From Variovorax sp. PAMC 28711 (GTDB taxonomy: Bacteria > Pseudomonadota > Gammaproteobacteria > Burkholderiales > Burkholderiaceae_C): a stretch of DNA of 64,000 bases. The DNA lies in NCBI RefSeq assembly GCF_001577265.1, contig NZ_CP014517.1:4252153-4316152 (forward strand), written 5' to 3'. A program made the translations under genes and the position numbers. Below the pieces are notes generated by a model, which saw nothing but the letters and a program-made list of their open reading frames with translations, was not told where the DNA came from and did no database searches. This document shows, piece by piece, positions 7,486-15,587 of this stretch (positions are counted from its first letter, which is position 1; every line of letters starts with the position of its first letter).

Positions 7486-8403
7486 ATCACGCTTCGTCGA
7501 CTGAATCCGCCGCTGCAATTGTTGCGCGCCTTCTCCACCGTGGTCCGTTTCGGCGGTGTTTCGCGGGCGGCCGAGTCGCTGCACCTGACACAAAGCGCGG
7601 TCAGCAAGCAGGTGCAGGAACTCGAGCGCTGGATCGGTGTGGTGCTGTTCGAACGAAGCCGCAAGCGACTGGCGCTCACGCCCGCCGGCGAGCGCTATGA
7701 AAAGGCGGTGCGCGCTCTGCTGGCGCAACTCGAAGCGGCCACGCTGGAACTCATCACCAGTGGCGGAGAAGGCGGCGCGCTGCACCTGTCGGCCCTGCCC
7801 ACCTTCGCCGCCAAATGGCTCATCCCGCGACTGCCGGCGTTCCAGCGGGTCGAGCCGCAGGTGACATTGCACTTCGTTCCGTTCGTGCATGGCTACGACT
7901 TCCAGCGGCCCGAGCTGGACTGCTCGATCCTGTTCGGCGACGGCCATTGGCCGGGCGCGCGCTCGCACTACCTCGCAGGCCGTGACGTGGCACTGATCGC
8001 GCCGCGGCCGGGCACCTCGGACGTCGCCATCCGGTCGGTCGATGACCTGGCGCATTGCACCCTGCTGCGCCACGTCACCGTGCCGGACGCTTGGTTGCGC
8101 TGGTGCGAGCAGCACGGCGTGAGCCAGCTCGACCCGCTGGCCGGCCCGCAGTTCGACCAGTTCCAGACCATGATCCGCGCCGTCACGGTCGGCATGGGCG
8201 TGGCGCTGGTGCCGCGCTGCCTGGTGCAGGACGAGATCGTGGCCGGTACGGTGCACGAACCGCTGGCCGATGGTGGCTACCGCAGCGAGCTGGGCTACTG
8301 GTTCTGCTACCCGGAAGGCCGGGCGCGGCTCGCGCCGCTGGTGCGTTTCCGCGACTGGCTGCTTCCGCAGACAGAGGACCTCGGCGCCGACCCTGCCGAC
8401 TAG
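7486..8403 (+). CDS. LysR family transcriptional regulator (GcvA-like)
   Basis: About 305 residues with an N-terminal winged HTH (LRAFSTVVRFGGVSRAAESL, LTQSAVSKQVQELE) and a periplasmic-binding-like effector domain (about 95-295). The start is unclear. The frame has no ATG or GTG ahead of the HTH. A strong AGAAGGGGA site at 7472-7480 points to ATC at 7486, or ACG at 7489, as an unusual start giving TLRRLNPPLQLLRAF, which matches the family N-terminus. TTG at 7519 would shorten the first helix and has no ribosome site. It probably controls the divergent bug-amidohydrolase pair. Its TAG stop overlaps the stop of the convergent bug gene. Confidence 0.88.
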   Translation: MTLRRLNPPLQLLRAFSTVVRFGGVSRAAESLHLTQSAVSKQVQELERWIGVVLFERSRKRLALTPAGERYEKAVRALLAQLEAATLELITSGGEGGALHLSALPTFAAKWLIPRLPAFQRVEPQVTLHFVPFVHGYDFQRPELDCSILFGDGHWPGARSHYLAGRDVALIAPRPGTSDVAIRSVDDLAHCTLLRHVTVPDAWLRWCEQHGVSQLDPLAGPQFDQFQTMIRAVTVGMGVALVPRCLVQDEIVAGTVHEPLADGGYRSELGYWFCYPEGRARLAPLVRFRDWLLPQTEDLGADPAD

Positions 8404-9392
8404 TCGATCTTGATGCCCGCCGCCTTCACCACATCCGCGTACTTCTTCAGGTCCGCCTGAATCTGCTTGCCGAACTCTTCCGACGTGTTGCCCACCGACG
8501 TGATGCCGAGCTTGGCCAGTCGCTCCTTGATGTCCGGCTCGTTCACCACGGCATGCAGTTCCTTCTGCACGCGGTCGACGATGGCCTTCGGCGTCTTGGC
8601 CGGTGCGAGGATGCCAATCCACGAACTGGCTTCGAAGCCCGGCACGGTCTCGGCGACGGTCGGCACGTTGGGCAGCGACGGCAGGCGCTGCGCGCTGGAA
8701 ATCGCGATCGCCTTCACCTGCCCTTTCTCGACGAAAGGCAGCGCGCCGGCCACTGCGGTGTAGAGCATGGGCAACTGGCCACCGACCACGTCGGTCATGG
8801 CCTGGCCGCCGCCCTTGTAGGGAATGTGAACGAAGTTCGCGCCAGTCTTCACCTTCAGCATTTCGGCGGCCACATGCGGTGTGCCTCCCGTGCCCGAACT
8901 GCCGTACGAGAGGCCGCCCGGATTGCTCTTCGAATACGCAACGAGTTCGGCCAAGGTCTTCGCGGGCACCGACGGGTGCGTGACGATGATGAGGACCGCG
9001 TCGCCGATCTTGCTGACGGGCACGAAATCTTTCACCGTGTCGAACGGCACCTTCGAGAACACGTGCGGGTTGATGACCATCGTGCCGTCGAAGCCGAGCA
9101 CCAGCGTGTAGCCATCGGGCGCGGCGGTCGCGACCATCTGGGTGCCGATGTTGCCGGAGGCGCCGGGCCGGTTGTCCACCACCACCTGCTGGCCGAGCCG
9201 CGCACCGAGGCGCTCGGCCACCACGCGTGCGCCGGTGTCGGTCACGCCGCCGGGCGTGAAAGGCACGACCAGGCGGATCGGCTTGTTGGGGTAGTCCTGT
9301 TGCGCATGCGCCGGGCCAAAGGCGACCGCGCTCGCGGCAGCGAATGCAAGCGCGAGCAGGCGGCGTCGCGGAAATGGGGTCGTGTTCGTCAT
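8400..9392 (-). CDS. Bug/TctC-family periplasmic substrate-binding protein
   Basis: 330 residues. A signal peptide with a twin-arginine-like PRRRLLALAF start ends at AHA near residue 30. The Bug motifs are present: IRLVVPFTPGGVTDTGARVV, VVVDNRPGASGNIG and VHIPYKGGGQAMTDVVGG. It is the last gene of the five-gene minus-strand operon that starts at 13428. The operon carries two different receptors, which suggests two related ligands or one broad substrate class. The stop codon shares the bases CTAG (8400-8403) with the convergent lysR stop. Confidence 0.92.
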   Translation of the reverse strand: MTNTTPFPRRRLLALAFAAASAVAFGPAHAQQDYPNKPIRLVVPFTPGGVTDTGARVVAERLGARLGQQVVVDNRPGASGNIGTQMVATAAPDGYTLVLGFDGTMVINPHVFSKVPFDTVKDFVPVSKIGDAVLIIVTHPSVPAKTLAELVAYSKSNPGGLSYGSSGTGGTPHVAAEMLKVKTGANFVHIPYKGGGQAMTDVVGGQLPMLYTAVAGALPFVEKGQVKAIAISSAQRLPSLPNVPTVAETVPGFEASSWIGILAPAKTPKAIVDRVQKELHAVVNEPDIKERLAKLGITSVGNTSEEFGKQIQADLKKYADVVKAAGIKID

Positions 9393-9424
9393 GTCTTGTC
9401 TCCGTTTTTGTTGATTGAAAGCGA

Positions 9425-10288
9425 TCAGCGCGACCAGCGCTTGTCGAAATCCCACACTTCCTGAAAGCCGATGAGGCCGCAGAACGCGTTGAAATCGAAC
9501 AGCGGCACCTCGGGCGTCTGGCTGATCCCGGTGGCCTTCAGGTTGCTCAATGCGCTCTCCATCGCGGCGGCGGCCGCAAGGCTGGTGAGCGAGGGGTAGA
9601 TGGCCAGCGCGAAGCCGATTTCTTCGAGCACCGTGGCGGGCAGGATCGGCGTCTTGCCGCCATCGGCCATGTTGGCCAGCATCGGCTTGTCGAACGCGGC
9701 GCAGGCGCGGCGCATCTCTTCTTCGGACTGCGGCGCCTCGAAGAACAGGATGTCGGCGCCGGCTTCGGCATAGGCCTCCAGCCGGCGCATCGCTTCGTCG
9801 ACGCCGAGCGAAGCGCGTGCATCGGTGCGCGCGATGATGAGGAAGTTGTCCTTGTCCTCGCGCGCCTCGACCGCCACCTTGATCTTCTCGACCATGTCCT
9901 GCATCGGCACGCAGCGCTTGTTGGGCGTGTGGCCGCACTTCTTCGGGAACTCCTGGTCTTCCAGCTGAATGGCCGTGACGCCCGCCGCCTCGTAGCCGCG
10001 CACCGTGTGGTGCACATTGAGCAGACCGCCGTAGCCGGTGTCGGCATCGGCGATGACGGCGCCATGGCTCGTGCGCACCAGCGTCGCCATGCGGTCGAGC
10101 ATCTGCGTGTAGGTGGCGATGCCCGCGTCGGGCAGGCCGAGGTTCGAGGCAGTGAGCCAAAAGCCCGTGCCGTAAACGATGTCGAAGCCGATCTTGTTCG
10201 CCACCGTGGCCGCGATCATGTCGTGCAGGCCGGGCACGACGATGAATTCGCCGCGGTCGAGCTTTTGCCGGAGGATGGGATTTGCCAT
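9425..10288 (-). CDS. Isocitrate lyase/PEP mutase superfamily enzyme
   Basis: 287 residues of the ICL/PEPM barrel family. The metal-binding DADTGYG motif is at 81-87 and the catalytic-loop KKCGH motif at 116-120. The cysteine is typical of the lyases (isocitrate, 2-methylisocitrate, 2,3-dimethylmalate) rather than the phosphonate mutases. It would split a branched hydroxy-dicarboxylate into two smaller acids. The length is well below that of true isocitrate lyases. It sits between two bug genes in an operon with a CoA transferase and an HMG-CoA-lyase-like enzyme. The exact substrate cannot be named from sequence. Confidence 0.85.
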   Translation of the reverse strand: MANPILRQKLDRGEFIVVPGLHDMIAATVANKIGFDIVYGTGFWLTASNLGLPDAGIATYTQMLDRMATLVRTSHGAVIADADTGYGGLLNVHHTVRGYEAAGVTAIQLEDQEFPKKCGHTPNKRCVPMQDMVEKIKVAVEAREDKDNFLIIARTDARASLGVDEAMRRLEAYAEAGADILFFEAPQSEEEMRRACAAFDKPMLANMADGGKTPILPATVLEEIGFALAIYPSLTSLAAAAAMESALSNLKATGISQTPEVPLFDFNAFCGLIGFQEVWDFDKRWSR

Positions 10289-10295
10289 GTGTTTT

Positions 10296-11285
10296 TTACT
10301 CCGCCGCGATGCCGCCGCGCTGCGCGACGAGCGACCACTTCTTGGTTTCACTCGCGAGAAAGCGCCGGAACTCGGCCGGCGGCGTGAGCGTCACGTCCGC
10401 GCCCTGGTCGTGCATCTGCTTTTGCACGGCCGGCTCGGTCGTGACCTTCTTCAGGTCCTGGTTGATTTGCGCGACGAGAGGCTCCGGCAGTCCGGCCGGG
10501 CCGAAGAGGCCGTACCAGCTCAGCGACTCGACACCGTTCAACCCCGCCTCCTTGAATGTCATCGCATCGGGGAACAACGCCATGCGTTTCGCGTCGGCCA
10601 CGCCGACCACGCGCAGTGCGCCCGAGCGCACATGCGGCAGCGCGGTCAGCACGCTGGTCACGCCCATCGGCAGATGGCCGCCGATGATGTCGACCATGAT
10701 GGGCGCGCCGCCCTTGTAAGGCACGCCGGTGAGCTTGAGGTTGCCGACCTGGCGAATCAGTTCGGCCGTCAGGCGTGTCTGACCTTCCGAGTAGCCACAG
10801 CCCAGTTCTTCCTTGCGCGCGGCGCCCAGCAGGTCGGCCAGCGACTTGTACGGACCGTTGGCTTGCACCACGAGCACCGAGGGCGAGGTGGCGATGTTGG
10901 TGATCGGCGTGAAGGCCTTGTCGGTGTCGTAGGGCATCGACTTCATGAGCACCGGGTTCACCGCGTGCGAGCCGACCACCAGCAACAGCGTGTGGCCATC
11001 GGGCTGCGCCCGCGCGACGAAGGACGAGCCGATCACGCCGTTGGCGCCGGTGCGGTTGTCCACCACCACCGACTGGCCCCACAGTTCCGACAGGCGCTGC
11101 GCCATCAGCCGCCCGACGATGTCGGTGCCCCCGCCGGCCGAGTAAGGCACCACGATCGTGACGGCCTTGCTCGGGTATTTGCCACCCTGGGCCGTGGCTT
11201 GGCTCGTGGCGCCGACGGCCGCCAGCGAGGCGAGGCCGGCGAGCATCTGGCGCCGGTTGGGATGAATGGGGAAGTTCGTGGTCAT
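10296..11285 (-). CDS. Bug/TctC-family periplasmic substrate-binding protein
   Basis: 329 residues. The N-terminal PNRRQMLAGLASLAAVGA segment is a Tat- or Sec-type signal ending near ATAQ. Mature motifs include VTIVVPYSAGGGTDIVGRLM, VVVDNRTGANGVIG and VPYKGGAPIMVDIIGG. The start codon overlaps the stop of the HMG-CoA-lyase-like gene by four bases (ATGA), so translation is coupled. Only 7 bases separate its stop from the next gene. Confidence 0.92.
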   Translation of the reverse strand: MTTNFPIHPNRRQMLAGLASLAAVGATSQATAQGGKYPSKAVTIVVPYSAGGGTDIVGRLMAQRLSELWGQSVVVDNRTGANGVIGSSFVARAQPDGHTLLLVVGSHAVNPVLMKSMPYDTDKAFTPITNIATSPSVLVVQANGPYKSLADLLGAARKEELGCGYSEGQTRLTAELIRQVGNLKLTGVPYKGGAPIMVDIIGGHLPMGVTSVLTALPHVRSGALRVVGVADAKRMALFPDAMTFKEAGLNGVESLSWYGLFGPAGLPEPLVAQINQDLKKVTTEPAVQKQMHDQGADVTLTPPAEFRRFLASETKKWSLVAQRGGIAAE

Positions 11286-12232
11286 GCAAGTCTCCGGTTG
11301 TTGTCTTGTTTGTCTTGTGTGTTTTTGTCGCGCTGGCGGCGCAGCCAGGTGATGGCGCGGCCGCCGAGCGACCGCTGCAGTTCTTCCTGTGCGAAATCCA
11401 CCGCTGCGAGCAAGCCGTCGAGCGAAATGCCGGTGCTGAAACCGCTGCGCTCGGCCATGAGCACGAGGTCTTCGGTGGCGACATTGCCGGCGGCGCCGGG
11501 CGCGAACGGGCAGCCGCCGATGCCGCCGACGCTCGAATCGAACCGGCGCACGCCGGCTTCCAACGCAGCCCAGGCGTTGGCCACGGCCATGCCGCGCGTG
11601 TCGTGCAGGTGCACCGCGACGCGCTCGATCGGCACCACGCCGCACAGCGCCGCGAAGCGCTCTTTCACCTGGGCCGGCGAAGCCGAGCCGATGGTGTCGG
11701 CGATGACGATTTCGTCGGCCGCCGCGGCGTGCATGCGCGCCGCAAGGCGCAGCACGTCGTCGAGCGGCGTCTCGCCTTCGAAAGGACAATCGAATGCCAC
11801 CGCGATGTAGGCCCGCGTGCGCAGGCCGAGCGCGCGGGCCGCCGCGAGGGTCTGCTCGCTCACCTCGGTCGCCTGCGCCAAGCCCATGTTGATGTTGCGG
11901 CGGTTCATGGTTTCGGTGGCCGAGAGCACCACCGCGACCTCCTTGGCGCCGGCGGTGTGCGCGCGCTCCAGGCCCTTGAGGTTGGGCACCAGCACCGACG
12001 TGCGCAGCGCAGGAAAGCGCACCTGCACCTGCGGCACGAGGTCGGCCGCGTCGGCCATCTGCGGCACGGCTTTCGGCGAGACGAAACTCGTCGCCTCGAT
12101 GCTCTTCAGGCCGGCCTCGACCAGCAACTCGATCAGCCGCAGCTTGCCCGCGGTGCCGACGTGAACTGCCTGGTTCTGCAGACCGTCTCGCGGCGCGACG
12201 TCGGTGATGTGGATCGCTTCCTTCGCGCTCAT
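11282..12232 (-). CDS. Hydroxymethylglutaryl-CoA lyase family enzyme
   Basis: 316 residues of the DRE-TIM metallolyase family. Motifs: DVAPRDGLQNQ (11-21) with the catalytic Arg-Asp, IEATSFVSPKAVPQMAD, HLHDTRGMA with metal-binding histidines, and the Cys loop GGIGGCPFAPGAAGN. The HMG-CoA lyase reaction gives acetyl-CoA and acetoacetate; relatives cleave citramalyl-CoA or other hydroxyacyl-CoAs. It directly follows the CoA transferase with a 4-base overlap, so the likely order is activation to the CoA ester followed by cleavage. The C-terminus is extended and polar (DKNTQDKQDNN). Confidence 0.88.
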   Translation of the reverse strand: MSAKEAIHITDVAPRDGLQNQAVHVGTAGKLRLIELLVEAGLKSIEATSFVSPKAVPQMADAADLVPQVQVRFPALRTSVLVPNLKGLERAHTAGAKEVAVVLSATETMNRRNINMGLAQATEVSEQTLAAARALGLRTRAYIAVAFDCPFEGETPLDDVLRLAARMHAAAADEIVIADTIGSASPAQVKERFAALCGVVPIERVAVHLHDTRGMAVANAWAALEAGVRRFDSSVGGIGGCPFAPGAAGNVATEDLVLMAERSGFSTGISLDGLLAAVDFAQEELQRSLGGRAITWLRRQRDKNTQDKQDNNRRLA

Positions 12233-13428
12233 GCGATGGCTCCTTCGGCGCGCAGCGCTTCGAGTTTTTCAGGCGAGTACCCGACCAGGTCGCCGAGCAC
12301 GGCACGCGTGTTTTCGCCGAGCGCCGGCGGGCAGGTGAACGCCCTGCCCTTGTCGGCCGCCGACAGCTTGATCGGGTTGCCCGGCATGCGCACGCGCTCG
12401 CCGGTCTTGAGCGGCACTTCGACCACCATGTCGCGCGACAGCACCTGCGCGTCGTTCAGCGCCTGCTCGAAGTTGTTGACCGGGCCGCACGGGATGCGCG
12501 CCTCGCGCAGCCGTTCGAGCCAGTAGGCGGTGGGTTGCTTTTGCATTTCCTCGCCGACCAGCGCATCGATCTCGGCCTTGGCCGCGAAGCGCACCGGCTG
12601 CTGCCGGTACTCGGGTTTGCGCAGCGCCGGCAGGTCGATGAATTCGACGAAGCGGTCGAAGAACGGGTCGCCGATGCACGCGATGATCACGTGGCCGTCG
12701 GCGGTCGGGTAGCTGTTGTAGGGCACGTGCACGAAGTGCCCGTTGCCGATGCCCTCGGGCACGTGGCCCGACAGCAAATGCATCGTCGCCATGTAGTTGA
12801 GCAGCGAGATCTGCGCGTCGAGCATCGAGATGTCGACATGCTGGCCGACGCCGGTCCGGTCGCGCTCGACCAGTGCGGCGAGCACGCCCATCGCGCCGAA
12901 CATGCCGCCGCCCAGGTCGCCGATCGGGATGCCGCTGCGCGTCGGCCCGGTCTCTGGCGTGCCGGTGATCGACATGCCACCACCCATCGCCTGCACCACC
13001 TGGTCGAAGGCCGGGCGTTGCGTATGCGGGCCGGTCTGGCCGAAGCCGGTGACCGAGCAGGTGACGATGCGCGGGTTCACTTTGGCGAGCGATGCGTGGT
13101 CGATGCCCAGTCGCTCGGTCACGCCGACGCTGAAGTTGTCGAACACGACGTCGGCCTTGCGCACGAGATCGAGAAACACGGCCTTGCCGGTCGCCGTCTT
13201 GAGGTCGACGCACACGCTTTCCTTGTTGCGGTTGAGCGTGAGGTAGTAGGCGCCCATGCCGTCGCGCGAGTAATGCGGGTCGTTCTCCAGCAAGCGCCGG
13301 GTGCCCTCGCCGCTGCCGGGCGGCTCGACCTTGATGGTGCGCGCGCCAAGGTCGGCCAGCAGCATGGTGCCGTAGGGACCCGACAGCATGTGCGTCAGGT
13401 CCAGCACGGTGATGTGTTCAAGTGCCAC
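12229..13428 (-). CDS. CaiB/BaiF (class III) CoA transferase
   Basis: 399 residues, the usual length. The family opening (HITVLDLTHMLSGPYGTMLL, then GARTIKVEPPG) is clear, and the catalytic aspartate is Asp171 in PIGDLGGG, which forms the acyl anhydride intermediate. GHVIIACIGDPFF and the C-terminal GNPIKLS block also match. It moves CoA onto a free carboxylic acid, probably the acid bound by the Bug proteins of the same operon. First gene of the operon: a sigma-54 promoter lies 40-55 bases upstream. Confidence 0.9.
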   Translation of the reverse strand: MALEHITVLDLTHMLSGPYGTMLLADLGARTIKVEPPGSGEGTRRLLENDPHYSRDGMGAYYLTLNRNKESVCVDLKTATGKAVFLDLVRKADVVFDNFSVGVTERLGIDHASLAKVNPRIVTCSVTGFGQTGPHTQRPAFDQVVQAMGGGMSITGTPETGPTRSGIPIGDLGGGMFGAMGVLAALVERDRTGVGQHVDISMLDAQISLLNYMATMHLLSGHVPEGIGNGHFVHVPYNSYPTADGHVIIACIGDPFFDRFVEFIDLPALRKPEYRQQPVRFAAKAEIDALVGEEMQKQPTAYWLERLREARIPCGPVNNFEQALNDAQVLSRDMVVEVPLKTGERVRMPGNPIKLSAADKGRAFTCPPALGENTRAVLGDLVGYSPEKLEALRAEGAIA

Positions 13429-13466
13429 GTTCTATGTCTCCGAAATGTTGGCGGTGCGGCTGCTAT

Positions 13467-13483
13467 TGCAGGGCGCGTGCCAA
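13467..13483 (-). promoter_or_regulatory. Sigma-54 (RpoN) promoter of the CoA transferase operon
   Basis: The minus strand reads TTGGCACGCGCCCTGCA. It matches the -24/-12 consensus TGGCACG-N4-TTGCA at all positions except the first T of the -12 element, with GG and GC at the required spacing. Transcription would start near 13456, about 28 bases before the ATG at 13428. The divergent gene encodes a sigma-54 activator, as such a promoter requires. Confidence 0.78.
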
Positions 13484-13566
13484 GGCAACTGGCTCCGCTA
13501 AGTGCTTGATTTCTAAAGAATTGACTGCGCGTCGGACGGTACAGCGCGTCGCGGTGCGACACTCGT

Positions 13567-13584
13567 GAAACATCGCCATGTTTC
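13567..13584. promoter_or_regulatory. Palindrome, candidate binding site of the PrpR-like activator
   Basis: GAAACATCGCCATGTTTC is a perfect inverted repeat with 7-base arms and a 4-base centre. It lies about 85 bases upstream of the -24 element, a usual place for an enhancer-type activator site. It also covers the first possible ATG of the activator gene (13578), so binding could repress that gene too. Confidence 0.6.
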
Positions 13585-15560
13585 AATGCGACATGCCCAA
13601 CGACCACGCCGCGCCAGTCCTCTTCCCGTCTTCAGCCCGCCGCAGCGACCTGCCACGCCTCTGCTTCATGAGCTACCGGCAGATCCGCGAGTTCGCGATG
13701 CCGGTGATCGCCGAATACACCGGCCGCGCTGACATCGAGGTGGTCGACGGCACCTTCGGCGGTGCGCTCGCCATCGCGCGCGATCGCATCGAGCGCGGCC
13801 AGGTCGACGCGTTCGTCAGCGCGGGCTCCAACGCGAGCATCCTGCGCGCGGGCCTGCAGGCGCCGGTCGCGACCATCCTGCTGAGCGGCTTCGATCTGCT
13901 GCAGGCACTCATCAAGGCGCGGCGTCTGTCCAGCCGCGTCGGCGTCGTGATGTACGGCCAGACCATTCCCGAACTGGACGAAGTGAAGGACCTGCTCAAC
14001 ATCGAGGTGACGCAGTACGCCTACCAGACGCCCGACGACGCGCGTCAGCGTTTCGAACTGCTGCGACGCGACGGCTTCGAGGTCATCGTCGGCTCCAGCC
14101 TGGTGGTGGAACTGGCCGAGCAGGCGGGTCTGCAAGGGCTGCTCGCGTATTCGCTGGCGAGCGTGCGCAAAGGCTTCGAAGACGCGATCGAACTGGCCCG
14201 CGTGGCGCGCCTCGAAGCCGGTCGCTACGAGCAACTCAACGGCGTGCTGCACAACCTGCAGGAAGCCGTGCTGGCCGTGAATCGAGACAACCGCGTGATC
14301 GCCGTCAACCCGCCCATGCAGCAACTGCTCGGCTCGCCGCACGCGCGGCTCCTCGGGCAGTCGCTGGAGGCAATCGAGCCCGAACTCTCGTTGCAGCCGA
14401 CGCTCGACAGCGGCCAGGTCGAACGCGCCGTGGTGCAGCGCTTCGCGCAGCGCGACTGGGTGGTGAACCGAACGCCGATCCGCGAGCACGGCGAAATCGT
14501 CGGCGCCGCGCTCACGCTGTACGACGCACGCGCGATCCAGGAGGCCGACACCAGCCTGCGCATCCAGCAGGGTCGCCGGCAGAGCGCGGCGCGCCATCGC
14601 TTCGCCAGCCTCATCGGCAACAGCCCCGCGTTCCTGCGCGCGGTGCAGACCGCGCGGCGCTTCGCGCGCACCGACCTCACGGTGCTGATCGCCGGCGAAA
14701 GCGGCGTCGGCAAGGAGCTTTTTGCGCAATCGATCCACAACGAAAGCGTGCGCGCGGGCCGGCCGTTCGTCGCGGTCAACTGCGCGGCGTTCCCGGAGTC
14801 GTTGCTCGAAAGCGAGCTGTTCGGCTACGAGGAAGGCGCCTTCACCGGGTCGCGCCGCGGCGGCAAGCGCGGCCTCTTCGAGACGGCGCACACGGGCACG
14901 CTCTTCCTCGATGAGATCGGCGACATGCCGCTGCAGTTGCAGACGCGCCTCTTGCGCGTGCTGCAGGAGCGGGAGATCACGCGACTCGGCGCCACCGCGG
15001 CCATTCCGGTCGATGTGCGCGTGATCGCCGCCACGCACCAGCCGCTCGACGAAATGATCGCGCAGCGGCGTTTTCGGCAAGACCTTTTCTACCGCCTCAA
15101 CACGCTGCGCCTGCCGCTGCCGCCGTTGCGCGAACGGCCCGAAGACATCGCGCCGCTGGCCGAGATGCAGGTCGGCCGCTGCCTGCAGCGGCTCGGCGCC
15201 GCGCTGGACCCGGTGCGCGCACTGGCGCCGCTGCTGCCGCGACTCGTCGCCTACGACTGGCCCGGCAACGTGCGCGAGCTGGAGAACCTGGGCGAGCGCA
15301 TCGCCGTGTTCCTGCTGCAGTTCGATCGGCTCGAAGACATCCGCTACGACGAACTGCGGCACGACCTGCCCGAACTGTTCGCCGATGCCGCGAGCGATGC
15401 GGCCGAGGACCACGACGGCGCATTGACCGAATCGCGCGTCGCCGCCGCACTGCAAGCCAGCAAGGGCAACCGGCAGGCTGCCGCGAAGCAACTCGGCATC
15501 AGCCGCTCGACGCTGTGGCGCTGGATGCGCGAACGCGGCGCCGGTGCTTCAGGCACCTGA
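13578..15560 (+). CDS. PrpR-type sigma-54-dependent transcriptional activator
   Basis: 660 residues. The N-terminal PrpR sensor domain (about 28-205) has the periplasmic-binding-like fold, followed by a PAS segment (220-315), an AAA+ domain (345-580) and a Fis-type HTH (about 622-656, AAAKQLGISRSTLWRWM). Walker A is GESGVGKE (373-380) and Walker B is TLFLDE (441-446). The sigma-54 contact loop reads GAFTGS (420-425) instead of GAFTGA. PrpR relatives respond to 2-methylcitrate-like acids, which fits the divergent operon. ATG at 13578 lies inside a palindrome; ATG at 13593 is an equally good start and neither has a strong ribosome site. Confidence 0.9.
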   Translation: MFQCDMPNDHAAPVLFPSSARRSDLPRLCFMSYRQIREFAMPVIAEYTGRADIEVVDGTFGGALAIARDRIERGQVDAFVSAGSNASILRAGLQAPVATILLSGFDLLQALIKARRLSSRVGVVMYGQTIPELDEVKDLLNIEVTQYAYQTPDDARQRFELLRRDGFEVIVGSSLVVELAEQAGLQGLLAYSLASVRKGFEDAIELARVARLEAGRYEQLNGVLHNLQEAVLAVNRDNRVIAVNPPMQQLLGSPHARLLGQSLEAIEPELSLQPTLDSGQVERAVVQRFAQRDWVVNRTPIREHGEIVGAALTLYDARAIQEADTSLRIQQGRRQSAARHRFASLIGNSPAFLRAVQTARRFARTDLTVLIAGESGVGKELFAQSIHNESVRAGRPFVAVNCAAFPESLLESELFGYEEGAFTGSRRGGKRGLFETAHTGTLFLDEIGDMPLQLQTRLLRVLQEREITRLGATAAIPVDVRVIAATHQPLDEMIAQRRFRQDLFYRLNTLRLPLPPLRERPEDIAPLAEMQVGRCLQRLGAALDPVRALAPLLPRLVAYDWPGNVRELENLGERIAVFLLQFDRLEDIRYDELRHDLPELFADAASDAAEDHDGALTESRVAAALQASKGNRQAAAKQLGISRSTLWRWMRERGAGASGT

Positions 15561-15587
15561 CGCCGCGTTCGGCTCACGGGCGAGCGT

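Noticed and set aside
12800..13500. Plus-strand frames opposite the CoA transferase
   Set aside because: Shadow frames of a clear class III CoA transferase gene.
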